Positions 49,567 through 62,622 are shown, numbered from the stretch's first letter. The stretch is 64,000 nucleotides of DNA from Geosiphon pyriformis (GCA_016748015.1 JAAOMT010000258.1:345008-409007), one strand, 5' to 3'. Translations and numbers: made by a program. Notes: generated by a model not told the origin, from the letters alone.

Positions 49567-51666
49567 AAATTATTTTAGTAATACTAAAACATAATTATAA
49601 ATAATATTACTTTTAAAAGATTTATTTTTTATTATTTTTATTTTTTATTTTTGAATTATTTTGTTTAAAAAAATAGCATTGAAAATACAATATTACAAAT
49701 AATCTAATAAAAAAATTTTATTAAAAAACTTTTAAATTAAATTTTCAAAAATAATCATTTATAAAATAGCTTTAAATTATGAAAAACTACTTAAAAATAA
49801 TATTTGATAAAACAGTAAAAATTAAAGTAGTTTACATTAAAACTATGTTTTAATTTCTGTATAATTACTTTAATTTAATATTAATTATTAAAGACAATAT
49901 TTGGCTTTTTTATGTAAAGTTTTTTTAGATTTCTTAAATATTGTTATTTAAATTTAATTGATTAAATTATTTTTTTATTATTTTAAAATTGTAAAGTCTT
50001 TTATAGCATTTGAATTTAGTATTGTTTTTGTTGTTATTAATTTTTATAATATTTTCTTTAAAGTTATTGTAAATAATATTAAGTATTTTTGATAAATTTT
50101 TAAATATTAAGTTGAAGTTTATTAGTTAATAATAATATAGTTGTGTATTTTAAGTAAAAAATTACACTTGTTTTATTTTTTAATTTTACTTAATAATTAA
50201 AATATATTAAATTATTAATATTATTTTAAGTAATAAAATTTAAATTATTTGGTTTTAAAGTATAAAATATTTTTATCTTATTTGTTAAAGTTTTTATCTA
50301 AATTTTTAATAAGTTTTAAGATTTTTAAGAATTAGTTTATTGGTTTAAAGTTAAATAATAAAACTATTATCTTTTTAGTTTTTTTTTATTGTTGTTTTTT
50401 ATTCTATAATTAGTTTTAGACCTTTTTTTTTGAAATTTGAATTGACAAAATTGTCTTTATTAATTAGATTTATTATTAAATTTATTGGTTTTTAATTGTT
50501 TTGATTACAAAATTGGTAAATATTTTATTGTAATTAAAAAACAAGTTAATATTTTTGGCAAATTTATAAGTAATTAAATAAAAAAACCAATTAAAATATA
50601 ATATTTATTAATATAAAATTAAGTAAAAAATTCTATCTAATTAATTTGTTATATTTTTATTAGTTATTATTTTAAAACTTAATAAAAAACAGAAATTTTG
50701 TTTATATAAAAGCTCTAATTTAAAGTTTTGTTTTGATTATATTTTTATTTCTATTAATTTTTAAAAAAACATAAATAATAATTATTTGTTAATTATATTA
50801 AATACTTAAAAATATATTACATATATTTTCGCAATAATAAATAAAATTAATAATTTTATAAATATTTTAAACAAAATTTTTAATATTTTATGTTTTAAAA
50901 TTATTCTTATATAATTGTTAATTATTAAAATAAAAAAACAACTTTTATTTTTTTTGTAGTTTTTAAAAATGCAACTATTTAAAAAAAATTTTAATTATAA
51001 AAACAACCAAACAATATTTTATAAAAGTGTTTTTCTTAATAATAATAAAACTAAGCAGTTTTTAAAATACTTTTTTTGTTTTTGGCTAAAAGTATTTTTT
51101 TAAATATTTTTATTAAAATTAAGCTTGTTAATTTTTTTTTATTTTTAAGATTGTTAAAAACTTTGTGGTTTTTGTTTTTGCTTTTGCTATTGTAATTTTT
51201 TATAATGGTTTTTTTAAAATCAAGTTGGTTAATTTTTTATTAATTATATACTATTTTTTAAAATTAATAATTTAGTTATTAAGTTTATAATTAAGTTTGT
51301 ATTATTTTTAATTTTTTAAATCTAATTATTAGCAAAAATATATTATAATTACTTTTAAATTCAAAAATATTTTTGTTGTAATTATTAAAGTTAGTATTTT
51401 AAAAAAAATTATATATTAATAACTTTTATAACTTAATATTTTATTTAAGATTGTAACTATTATTATTGATTTTAACTTTAAAACAATAAATAAAGCTTAT
51501 AAATTGAAATTAAAATAATATAAAATTTAAATTGCAAAATTTGTTTTATATAATAAAATTTATAATTAAAAAATCAATTAAAAATAAATACAAAGTTTAT
51601 TTTTTAAATGTTTATAATATAAAAAATTAATTAATTTAGATTAATTTTTACTTGTTACATTAAATT

Positions 51667-53022
51667 AATATAATAATAAAATTCTCTCGCAATTTTGGCA
51701 TTGTTTGTGACAATTTGTTGAACATTGACGCTACTGTTCGCCTCTCTGTATATATGGATGGGTCTCTAAGTGGTTTGAGTACTGTTGGTATGAAGACTGA
51801 TGCTACTGTTTTCATTAAGGACATTAATTTGGGGTTGGGTGTGAAGATGTCTGGTTTGGTTTCCTCTACGCTTATGAAGTCGCAGGCCATTGCTCTGGCT
51901 CTTGAGTGTGTTCCCGCTTTTCGTTTAGTGGATTTGTTCTTGAACAGCCAGGCTGCTTTGGATGCATGCAAATCCGAATTCCTACTGGCTTGGCCGGACT
52001 TCAAGAATCGTTGTTGGATCGAGCATCACCACATTACTAATGTCATTTGTGATAAGAATTTGAATGTGAATTGGGTCAAAGTAAAAGGTCATTCAGGTAT
52101 TCCTGGCAACAAACATGCTGACTCACTTGCAGGAGTCGCTGTCTCATCTTCTTAGTGACTGCCACACAGGATTGATGAATGGTTTTTAAAAGCTGGTGAC
52201 TCTGCCATTTCTGGTAATTCAAGACATTTTGTTCATGATATCTTCCAATCAGTTCATTGGGTGCATTGGGAAGTTGGATTTGGTTTCCAAGTTTTGGTGA
52301 ATAGTTTGCAAAGTGATGTTGATTGGGCCAGGTCTGTTTCAGTATGGCACCCAGATTCTCACATGGCTGCTGGCTTCACTAGTTTGCGTACTGCTAGCTT
52401 TCAGACTTATTTCATGAAGGCTCTGCATCATCAACTTCCTGTTGCCGTGCATAAGCGTCTATATAATAGGCTTTACTCCAGTATAGTGTGCTTATTCTGT
52501 GGTGAGATTGAGATTTCTGATCATGTTTTTTCCTGCTTCTTTGACATCATTGGCCATGAGCATTTGATAAACACTTATGCAGTTGTTTGGGAGGCATGCT
52601 CTGGTTTATCTCGTTCTTCTTTGTGCATTTCCCAGTTACTGTTCACTTGTGTTTCAAATTGTGTGGTTGGGGTGGCCCTATGTAAAAGATTTGTTTTCAA
52701 TAATTGGTATTGTAAATCTGTTTTTGTTTTTAAGGATTCCAGGGTGGTAGCTTGTAACATAGTGTTTTTTGTGTGTAAGTTTTGTGCTGCATTCCAGGAT
52801 GAAATCTGGTTGGTTCATGCAAAACACCAGATAGTGATGGAAAAGGGTAGGCTGATTCCTCGTGACAGCTCTATTCCTGCCTCTGTTTCTGGTTTTTCTA
52901 TGGGTTTTTCAGCAGGTGTTGTTAGATTGTTGGGGTTGCTAATACAATTAGTATCCATTTCGGGTTTTATAGATCTTGTTTATTTTTTTCTGGTGCTTGT
53001 GAAGAGGTTTCTGTTCATATAA
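51667..53022 (+). pseudogene. LINE ORF2 fragment: RNase H domain and Cys-rich tail, disabled
   Basis: A single frame spans the whole fragment, broken only by consecutive TAG and TGA codons at 52153-52158. The RNase H domain shows V-Y-M-D-G-S-L-S-G (first Asp kept), K-S-Q-A-I-A-L-A-L-E (the usual catalytic Glu before xQAI is Lys), N-S-Q-A-A-L-D-A (usual Asp is Asn), then K-V-K-G-H-S-G and A-D-S-L-A (last Asp kept). After the stops come V-W-H-P-D-S-H-M-A-A-G-F-T-S, M-K-A-L-H-H-Q-L-P-V-A-V and L-F-C-G-E-I-E-I-S-D-H-V-F-S-C, a conserved tail of this LINE type. All changes named fit G-to-A or C-to-T transitions. The encoded enzyme would have removed RNA from the RNA/DNA hybrid during retrotransposition; this copy cannot. 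Confidence 0.85.
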
Positions 53023-53071
53023 GTGCATAGTGTTGTTCTGACTGGTCTGAGTGGCTGGTCACGTGTAGAAA

Positions 53072-53088
53072 AGGCATGATTCATGCCT
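53072..53088 (+). promoter_or_regulatory. Hairpin in the LINE 3' UTR
   Basis: AGGCATG-ATT-CATGCCT forms a 7-bp stem with a 3-nt loop, about 45 nt after the ORF2 stop. The reverse-oriented copy at 49.5 kb forms AAGCATG-AGC-CATGCTT, where one G:C pair is replaced by A:T. Such 3' structures are often what LINE reverse transcriptases recognise; that role is inferred here. Confidence 0.55.
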
Positions 53089-53160
53089 AGTTTAGATTAT
53101 TTAATGATGTATTGTACTAGGTAGTGTTTAGACTTCACTCATTAAACGAAATAAAAAAAA

Positions 53161-56100
53161 AATAATAAAATAATAAAATAAAATTTTACAAAGAAATAAC
53201 AAAAATAAATATAAAAATTTATTAATAATAATAAGTATAAAAATTTTATGTAAATAAAATAAAATTAGCAAGCTTTTTTAATTTATTAAAAAAATAATAT
53301 GTATTAATATATGTTTAAATAATTAATTATATTAAAATTATTTGTATTATACTTAAATAATATAACTATTTTAAATTTAATATATAAGTTTAATTATTAT
53401 TTAATACAATATAATTATATAAAATTTTAAATTAGATATAATTTTTTTACATATAATTAATATAAGTATAATTTAAATTAAATAGTATTAATTTTAAAAA
53501 AAATCTATTTTAAATAATTATTTTATATATATATATAGCTAAAATATTATTATTTTTAATTATATTATTTACATTATTCTTAATTACAAATAATTAAAGC
53601 TTTTAAAAAATTATTATTTTATTAAAAATTTTATTAACAAATAAATTATCATAAAAATCTATATTTTTATTATTAATATTATATTTTTAATCTTTAGCTT
53701 ATCTTTTTATAAATTAAATATAAAAAAATAAATATATAAAGAAAAAATTTATTTTTTTAAGTATTTATTGCTTATTAAAAAAATTAAAACCAAATTATCA
53801 GTTTTTATTGTAAATATATATTATAAAAAATAAAATAAAAAATTATATCTTATAAAAAAACTTCATTTTATAAGTGTAATTATTTCTATAAAAAACATGT
53901 AATATCTGTCAATATATTATTTTTATTAAAATCTGAAAATAAAAAAAATTCTGTTTACTATTAAGTTTTAAAAAAACTTAAATATTATTTAAATATTGAT
54001 CAAAAAATTATTTTTAATATTAAAATTATTATAAATATTAAAGTATATATTATTTAATTTTTAATTATAAAACTGTTTTTTATAGTTTATTAATTTAGTA
54101 TTTTATGTTAAAACTGTTGTTTTTTTATTATTATATAAGTTTAACTTTTTAATATTAATTCTTAATAAAAAATATATAAATATAAATTAAATTATTAAAG
54201 TCAAAATTGCAAAATTTGTTTAATGTAATAAAATTTGTTATTAAAAAGATAAAATTTTTAAATACTAAAAAAAATTTTATTACATATGTTAAATTATATA
54301 TTATATTATTAAAAATTTAGTTTTAACTTATTTTTAAGATAATAACTTATTTGTTTAAAGATTTTAATCAGATTAAAAATAGTTTTTAGTTGTTATTAAT
54401 TATAATAAATTGTATTAAATATGAGTTGTAACAAAAAATAATAATATATAAAAAAACAAAAAAAAATATATAAACATAATTATAATAAATAAATATTTAT
54501 TAAATTAGATCTAAATAGCTAGCTATATATTAAAAATACATAATTTATGCTTAGAATAATTTTATATAATTAATAAAAAAAATTACTTTATAAAACATTA
54601 AAAAAATTTAAATTTAAATTATGTTTATTTTTTAAATTAGTTAATTTATTATTATAATGCTTAAAAAAACAAATCTAATTAATTTTATGCAAATATAAAA
54701 GTTTTAAAAAATATATTATCTAATTAATATATAATTAAATAATTAATTAATATAAAAAAATAGCTTAGAATTTTAAATATGAGCTTTATTAATTGTAAAA
54801 AAACTTGGATATTTTATAAAATAATAAGTAAAATATTATATTTGTTAAATAATTATACATGAGCTTTTTATAATTGTTTATATATAAATAATAAAAATAA
54901 ATTATTTAATTAACTTTATTATTTTATAATAGTATTATAAAAAATTTAATAACAAAAACAAAAAAACAATAGTTTTACTATTAAAATATTGATTTAATAC
55001 TAAAAATAATTAATAATTATTATTATATTAATGAATCTAATAAATAATTAATCAGACAATTTATAATAAAATAATTAATAAATTACTGTTTAGGCAAAAG
55101 CCAAAACTCAATTAACAATACAAACTATTAACATTAATTTTATCTACTAAACATTGGTTATTACTATTACTATTACAACAACACCGTTTGGTATATCAAT
55201 TAAAATTTAAAACAAAAGTTAAAATAAAATAATATTTTATAAATTTCTGATTTTTATTTATTTATAATTTAATTTGTAAAAATTTTCAAATATAACCATT
55301 TGCTATAATTAAATTATGTATTACTTTAAATTATGTAACAATAAAATATTTGTTAAATTTGAACGAAATTGCCAAAATGCTTAATAGTTTATTAAATTAA
55401 TTTTTATTTGAGAGAAATTTGCTAGAATCTTTCTTGAAATAGTATGATTCAAAATATATTCTACAATAGTTCAGAAATCTTAATACTTGAATAAATAGAA
55501 TTAATTATAGCAAATCTTTTTTTTCAAATTATAAGCACAAAAAATATATATTTTTAAATTATATTATTAGGCTCGAAATTAATAACTGCAAAGTTGATTA
55601 GCTATTAATTTATTTTTTTAAAATCAAATATAATATTATTACAATTAAGTGAAAAAATTGATCTGGAAACAATTTAAATTGAACATCTTCAGCAGTTTGA
55701 AAACTTTCAAATTTTGGTCTTCGAAATTAAAACCTAACATTTTTATAGTTAAAGATTACTAATAATTAGCAAAAAATGAAAGTTAAATTATTTAAAAACT
55801 ACTCTATACAACCATAATAAAAATTGGCTATTCTTATTTTGTACTACTGAACAAAATTAATATTTGAAATAATAGAATATTATTTTCAATACCAAAAGTT
55901 TTTTTAATAATATTGATGCTAACTATGACAAATCTAATCCAAAACAATAATTATGGCAGCAACTTAAGCCAAAGCAACATTAGTAGCACCAATAAAAAAA
56001 TAACAGCAAAATTAAAAAACCAACAAAGAAATAAACAACAAAACTAGATAAGCAAACCCAATTCAACAAACAATTTAATTTTTAATTGGCTATAAATTTG

Positions 56101-59100
56101 GCCAGCCAAATAGCAAATTGCCAATTCTGTTATTATTATTTTTTATTAGCGGCTTTTTTTAAAGGATTTTCGTTTTTATAAATATTGTTTGATAAGCACT
56201 TTTTAAATGATACAATAGTTATACAATAGTGATTTAATTATTTTATAAAAATTGCATATATTCTTACTATTAAGTATTTTGCTATTTTTTTAATCAATCT
56301 TTTTAAAATAGTGTTATGTTTTACTTTTAATATTATGTTTTTTAAAAATAATATAACCATATTTTAGTTTTTAATATATTTTTAATGTCATAAAATAATT
56401 CAAAGAGTGAAAATTTTGCCTCGAATTTATTTTTATTATGTTAAAATAAATTAAAGCAGTTGTTCATATCACAACTTTTGGTTTTTTTTACAAATTATTA
56501 TATAAATATTAAACATATTTAAAAACAACAAATTCAACTTGTAATATATATTTAAGTTAAATTTACATTTTAGCAAAATATATTTTTTATATATCAATCC
56601 AAGTGTGATATTCAATTAAACTTAAAATAAATCGAATTAAAAATAAAATTTTGACCTCAAAAAGTTCATATTTCCCAAAGAACACATAGCTATTATATTA
56701 TTTAAAATAAATAATAATAAATTTAGCTGTCAACCTTTTTGTTCTGCTTTTAACATATTGATGTTAACTATTTTTGAAATCATTTGTTTTAAGATAATTC
56801 TATGAAAAAAATAAATAAATTTTGGGTTCAAAGTACATAATTTTATACTATTATCTCAAATTTTTATACATAAGGTTTTGAATTTAAGTTGTAATATTTA
56901 AAAATCTTGAATTTATTAAATCTTAATTTAACAAAAGATTAATTCAAAATTGTTTATAATTTTGGTTTAAAATTTTAAACCTTCAAAGTTTAATAATAAT
57001 GTTTAAATATTATATTTAATCATTGATTTAATTAATAACTTGATTTTTAACTTAATTATTAAATTAATTATTGACAAAATTATTGGCCTATGCGTTAATT
57101 TAGTCTTTTTCTTAATAAATATATACACAAAATATCTCAAAGCTATAAAAAAGATTTAATTAATTACAGTCTCAATAGTATTTTATTTAAATAAAAGTTG
57201 AATCAATAATTTCTTGAAATTGTATTTGTTAAAATTAACTTAATTAAAAACGTTTTTTTGTAATTTATTAAGTAAATAACAATTAAAAATAAATAATATC
57301 TATTATTAAATTCTAAAAACACTAAGTAAGACATAGAATTATAACAACAGTGTTAATTGAATTTTTTAAATATTAAGTTTGCTTTCTTGTTAAACTTTCT
57401 TTTAATTAAACTTATATTGCTTTCAATTTTTCAATTCTTGCTATTTATTAGTTTTTATTCCAATCTATAAAAATCTATTATATTTAATTATTTTTTATAA
57501 ATCAATGTCAGTTTTGATTACATAATTAACTAACAATAATAACTTAATTAAAAATAGATAATTAAAATAAATAACTAAATTATAACTTATAATAATTAGA
57601 AATGGTTTTTAAAACATTAATATTATGGTATTAAAAAAGCTTTTTTATTTTGAATAACTTTTAACATAACCATTAAATTAAAATTATTGAATTGATACAA
57701 CTTATTGCGAGAAAAATAGGAATACCAATATTAAATAAACAAATAAAATCACAATTTTAAAATAGTATTAAAAATTTTTCGTTAAAATTTACAAAAATAT
57801 TATTGGGAACATTCACTTAAGTTTAAAATTTTAATTAAAACAATATACAATAAAATACTGGTTAATATTAATATGCAAAACAATATCTGAATAATGCCAA
57901 AAATATTTATCAAGGTAAATTAATAAATTTGTTACTAAATTGTATCCCATTTGAAGTAAATAACCTATTTTGTTGTGTTTATATATATGAAAGATTGTGT
58001 TGAATAAAAATTTTCACATTAATTAATTTTTCAAGCAAAATATTTTAATGTCAAAGCAAATTGAAAATGGATATAAAATATTGAAAAAATAATTGAATAA
58101 AAAATTTAAATTACATAAAAAATTATAACAGCAAATTTTTTGAAAGCAAGAAATTCAACAAATTTTCAGAATCCAACATAAAACAACTAACATACAAATA
58201 TTAATAATATTGCATATAAAAAATTAACACAGTTAATAACAATAGTAATAATAATAATAATAATAATTATTATTATTATAAATTTATAAATTTAAAATTT
58301 TTTTCTCATTTTAAAAATATTATTAAATTACAGTAGCACAATTTAAATAATTTCATTAATAAAAAATAGTCACAAAAAAAAATTTGATTACAAACTATTA
58401 ATATTAATTTGAAGCTCAATTTATTAATAAAAATAATATTTTTAAAACTATTAATAGTAAAATTAAATATAAATTATTGTAGAACTCAAGATTGACTAAA
58501 AAGTATTTTCAATTTAAAATACTCTTTATTATATAATAATTTGAAAATGGTTAATATTTTTTGAAAATAACATATGGGAGCAAAAATATTAAGATATTAA
58601 TTTAATTGGTTTTTCTCAATAACAACCACAGCAAAAAATAATAAACAAGTTTGTTATTATTTAAAAAATTCAATTTTTTATTAAATCACATAAGCTATAA
58701 TAATAAAGCTATTTAATAGGAATATTTCCATATCAATGTTAACTATTATGTTATGATTTAAAAAAAAATTATTATATAATTTACTGTTTCATATTTATTG
58801 TTATTTTTATAAAAATTGAATTCGATATAAATCAATAAAATTTCCAAAAAATAATCAAAATTTGATTAATTACAAACGAGTTATATATAACTCGAACTAA
58901 GAAACAATTTATGTATTAAATTATCAATAAAAATGTATAGTAATCTATTTAGGTTAATTCATAATTAGTCTTATTTATTTATTTTTTATATTATTGATTT
59001 GCAACATTTTCGTTTTTTAAAAAGATTTGTTTTGTCTTAAATTAAAGTCAATTGGAATTTTAATGTTATTTTTAATAAATTAATTAATGATAATATTTAT

Positions 59101-60190
59101 TGAAAGTTTATAAAGTTTGCTTATAAATACTAATAGCATTAATTTTGTTTATTGACAATTAGTGATATTTTTAATTTTAAACAATTTTGCTTTTTTTAAA
59201 TAAAAAAATTTGAAATATTTTGGTAAACTTCGAGCAATAATAATATTTGTTATTGATAAAAAAAGTTTTTTTAAAGATTTATCAAATCATATCAATTTAC
59301 TTTAGTTTTTTATTTTTGGTCTTAAATAATAATAAGCGTTTATATAAAATATTAAAAATAAAGAATTATTGCATATTTTCAAAAGTAAGCTATTTTTTAT
59401 TTCTTAAATATATTATTTAAGTTAATTAATTAATATATATATAAATTTCTTATAAACACCGAAAAATTTTACTTAATTATTATCAGTAATTTGTGACTTT
59501 TATAAAGACCTTAAACACTAAAATAAATTTTATAGATTATTAACATTAGATCAATTTATTGTGAGTTTATAAACTTGTAAATTTTTACCAATTCTTTACT
59601 TAATAATTGTTATCTAGCATAAAATATTAATTTTTTCACTAATTGCAATTATACTGATTTTCAAACAGTTAATAATTTTGTTATTTGAAAATTTTCATTT
59701 TTTAAATATTTAACCCATATTTTATTTAATATTATTAATCATCAATGAAATTCAATAGTTTTAACTTCTAATTAATAATAAAAAACACAATTGCTTTTTA
59801 AAATATATAAAATTAACCTTTATATTAATAATTTAATTTAATTTACATTATATATGTTCATAATAAAATAAATAAAATATTTTTCGTTGATTAATCAAAT
59901 TATTTCTTTTGCTACAATTCTGGTCTTATTAAAAATATATTTGAAAATGTTTAATCAAAATTTTCAAATCAGATACTAACACAAGTAAAAAGAGTTTAAT
60001 GTGAACTTTTTATAAATTAATTCAAATCTAAATAAATATGATAATTGAAGTTTTAAAGGCAAATTAAGTATTACAATGATAAAATGTAACTTTAAACAGT
60101 TTGTAAACCAACAAAAAAAACAATAACTTCAAAAAAAAGATATAAATAAAAATGTGCAGTTTATTTTCGGATTAATTTAATAATTTCATG
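53161..60190. other. AT-decayed DNA, nothing recognised
   Basis: Seven kilobases of near-pure A/T sequence. It becomes slightly less extreme from about 55,300, but no coding frame, RNA gene or repeat terminus could be identified. An inverted microsatellite is listed separately. Confidence 0.6.
58246..58280. repeat. Palindromic (TAA)n(TTA)n microsatellite
   Basis: AAT/TAA repeats run directly into ATT/TTA repeats, making a perfect inverted repeat that could fold into a long hairpin. Confidence 0.85.
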
Positions 60191-60251
60191 TGTTGAAAGT
60201 GGTTGCGTGTATAAAAAAAACCATATACTTGCAAAAATTTATTGTTTATTT

Positions 60252-60530
60252 CAAAAAATCCCTGCCCCAATCAAGTTTTCTTGGCCTAAGCAATATGATC
60301 GTCTCCTCAATTTCAATGTCATGGTTAGAGTTTGACTTTGCAATCTACATGGCATTATGACTACTAGTGGGATTGCTATTTACACGCAAAGGTTGTTCGA
60401 TAAAAAAGCTTTGTGAAAGGATTTACTGAATTAAAAATTTTACAATCTACAATAAATATAGCAAATTTGAAAAAAAGACGGCAAATAAATCATTTAAAAA
60501 CCTATGAAGACTATTACTTTTGGCTATCAT
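60252..60530 (-). pseudogene. Truncated paralogue of the class 3 lipase
   Basis: From 60530 the minus strand reads M-I-A-K-S-N-S-L-H-R-F-L then a hydrophobic stretch, matching the start of the lipase at 3512 (M-I-N-K-S-N-S-F-N-W-F-L). The second-exon end R-S-Y-C-L-G-Q-E-N-L-I-G matches R-S-Y-C-L-G-E-E-N-L-V-G of the intact gene. Between them the copy has stops, a lost or shifted first donor and a deletion of roughly 100 bases. Nothing corresponding to the lipase exons 3-5 (catalytic region) is seen towards lower coordinates, where the AT-decayed block begins. The upstream block at 60558-60576 also matches the intact gene. This is clearly a dead copy. Confidence 0.75.
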
Positions 60531-61225
60531 TTTCCTAAGAGTTAGAGAGATACTGAATTTTTATTGCCAGGGAAAGTCAACTTTAAAAATCAGATAAAAT
60601 TTGAGTCATTAGCTTATGTACTTGTTTAAAATAAATAATTTGCAATATTCCAAGTCGCCTGACATCGAAAAGTCACCCAGGATATAAGTCATCTTGCTAA
60701 ATATGGCTTTGAGCACTGACATGCGACTAATGTTTTCAAAGCGTAAATGTTTTTAAAGAATTTTTTTTTCAAATGACTTCAAATCTAAAGCGAGCCAATT
60801 AATTTCCAGGCACTAAGTTTCCTATAAGCATGTGTTTTTATAGATTTCTTCTCTTCATTTAAAATATTCAGTGTTCGTTTTGCTTTGAGCCTATTTTGGA
60901 CTCTTAATAAACCATTTAGCATTTAGTCATATCTTTATTTCATTAAAGTTATCGCAGTAAATTATTTCAAAAAAATTATGAAGCTCGATAAAAAATCAAG
61001 ATATTTATAGTTACATCTTTTCAACGTTAAAAACAATAACCACATTTTTTTCGATGTCAAAAAATTGAATTAGCCTTATTATCTGTCTTTATCAGCCTTA
61101 TGATATCACAATTAAGGCAACGGATGCAATGCACAACAGCCATAAAATGGATCATCTGCAGCTCTTTTTTAACCAACTCCCTTGACTAATTTCGATTTTG
61201 TAATCCCTACACATTAATTCATTAA
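60531..61225. other. Intergenic between lipase pseudogene and MATH-BTB copy B
   Basis: Composition is normal for the gene-bearing part of the window. Apart from the shared CCAGGGAAAG block at 60558-60576 I see no gene. It should contain the promoter of the plus-strand MATH-BTB gene. Confidence 0.5.
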
Positions 61226-62622
61226 ATGCAAGCATTAAAATCAAAGGGCTCGTTTGAATTTACGTTATTTGAAGTTTCAAAAGTCACTGGGGAAGTTTAT
61301 AGTCCACCGTTCGCCACTTCTGATGACATGTTTTGGCAGTTAAAGTTTGTTGCGGTATGAACTGATACAAAATTCTCGAAATTTCACAATGCATATATTT
61401 CAAAAAGGTAATGATTATCTGACAACATGATTTTACAGTCATACAAAGAAGAACCAGATTATTTCTCGTTATTTCTTTGTGCTATTCCCAATGGTGAAGA
61501 AGAGTATTTGACAACAGCTTGGACGAGGCGTAGCACAGTATCTGCGACGCTTTTCTTGAGAAGTCCACATCTACATTGTTCATCTGAATCCTCGACTTCC
61601 TCGTAGGTTTTTCTACTGTTCTGCTATTCCCATAAAACTGTAAAGCTCTTATTGACAGGTGATTAATTTATTAGGCAATATGTAAAGACATTTACGATAG
61701 GGATGGAAAACTTCTGTGCGAAATGGGCAGGCTATGGTATATAACAAACATCGCTTTTCACCATTTTCTTCAATAGTTAAAGTATCCTGTTATCCAGCTA
61801 AAGCTCTCTCTAAAAACAGGATTGAATCGATTTTACAAAAAAAGCTTATTACCAGATGAATTCACACTAGGTGTTGATTTTGACAAAACCGTCTTTAAGC
61901 CTTTAGCTCAGGCTGGGCCACTGCCAGCTCCACCTGTTGCTGAAAATTTGCTTGAAGCATGGACAGCTCAATTAAACCAAACTGAATTAGCAGATGTTCA
62001 ATTTGATGTCCAAGGTCACATGATTTATGCCCATAGTAGCATATTATCAAAAAGATCTGAATATTTCCAAAAGATTTTTCAACAAAAATGGTCCGAATTT
62101 CAAAAGAAAAGTTCAAGCTCTGAATCAGCATACGCAGTACCTTTAGCTGTTGAAAAACCAATCATCAACAACAAATCGGTGACTGAAAATTCTACAATCT
62201 CTGTTAAATATTTTATTAAGGTTACAGACTTTAATCACATAACCTTTCTCGAAATGCTTCGATTTTTATACACCGATAAAGTCATATTCGACAAACGGGA
62301 AGGATCACAAAAAACGGCATTGGCGATGTTCAGCATTGCTGACAAGTATCTAATTTTTGATCTTCGACAACGGGCCAAAGCAAAGTTATGCAGAGATTTA
62401 AATGATTATAATGCTGCCGAACTCTTATTTGGAATGGCTTGGAAATGGCCGGATATCAAAGACCATGTACTCAAGTACGTAGCCGATAATTTCAATCGTA
62501 TTCGTAAAACCCCTAATTTCCAACACATCGAAGCAAATCCGGTGGCATACCCATGCCTTGGTGAATTGATGCTGGAACTTGTACAGCTTTTGGTCCCCCT
62601 GGATAAAAAAAATACAGAATAG
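61226..62622 (+). CDS. MATH-BTB domain protein (copy B), 4 exons
   Basis: Exons 61226-61354, 61439-61602, 61675-61736 and 61820-62622 keep phase (0, 2, 1) and give 385 residues. The first three exons encode a MATH-like part (F-E-F-T-L-F-E-V-S-K ... Y-S-P-P-F-A-T ... W-Q-L-K-F). The last exon holds the BTB/POZ fold (A-D-V-Q-F-D-V, R-S-E-Y-F-Q-K-I-F, L-E-M-L-R-F-L-Y-T-D) and the BACK-like A-D-K-Y-L-I-F-D-L-R-Q-R-A-K. Exon number, phases and many residues match copy A at 25.2-26.6 kb. Copy A has a basic tail that is missing here, and the loop before L-x-M-L is different in length and sequence. The likely role is a Cul3-type ubiquitin ligase adaptor, with the MATH part choosing the substrate. The long last exon also has overlapping minus-strand open frames that are not genes. 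Confidence 0.87.

Larger units (their letters stand above)
51664..53160 (+). mobile_element. 5'-truncated LINE, C-terminal part of ORF2 plus 3' UTR
   Basis: The sequence shifts abruptly at about 51,680 from AT-decayed DNA to normal composition, and back at about 53,150. It holds the RNase H and tail region of a non-LTR retrotransposon ORF2, a short 3' UTR with a hairpin, and an A-rich end made of AATAAA-like units. The reverse transcriptase part is missing: either the copy was 5'-truncated on insertion or the upstream half has decayed. Two older copies of its 3' end are at 42.2 and 49.5 kb. Confidence 0.8.
31200..60200. other. Extremely AT-rich, CpG-starved block of decayed repeats
   Basis: Outside a few islands the block is close to pure A and T; remaining C is mostly in CpT or CpA and G mostly in ApG or TpG, while CpG is almost missing. 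Recognisable pieces are LINE fragments in both orientations (33-35, 42.2, 49.5 and 51.7-53.15 kb). Islands of normal composition are 44.2-47.45 kb (kinase gene and flank) and 51.7-53.15 kb (younger LINE tail). The pattern fits heavy C-to-T/G-to-A decay of repeats, as in repeat-induced point mutation or methylation-driven decay. Short ORFs such as 32272-32499, 37575-37760 and 40782-40991 are low-complexity and not genes. Confidence 0.75.

Noticed and set aside
31200-60200. Idea that the AT block is an inserted mitochondrial segment
   Set aside because: No mitochondrial gene, tRNA or rRNA is visible, while LINE ends and an intron-bearing nuclear-type kinase gene are.
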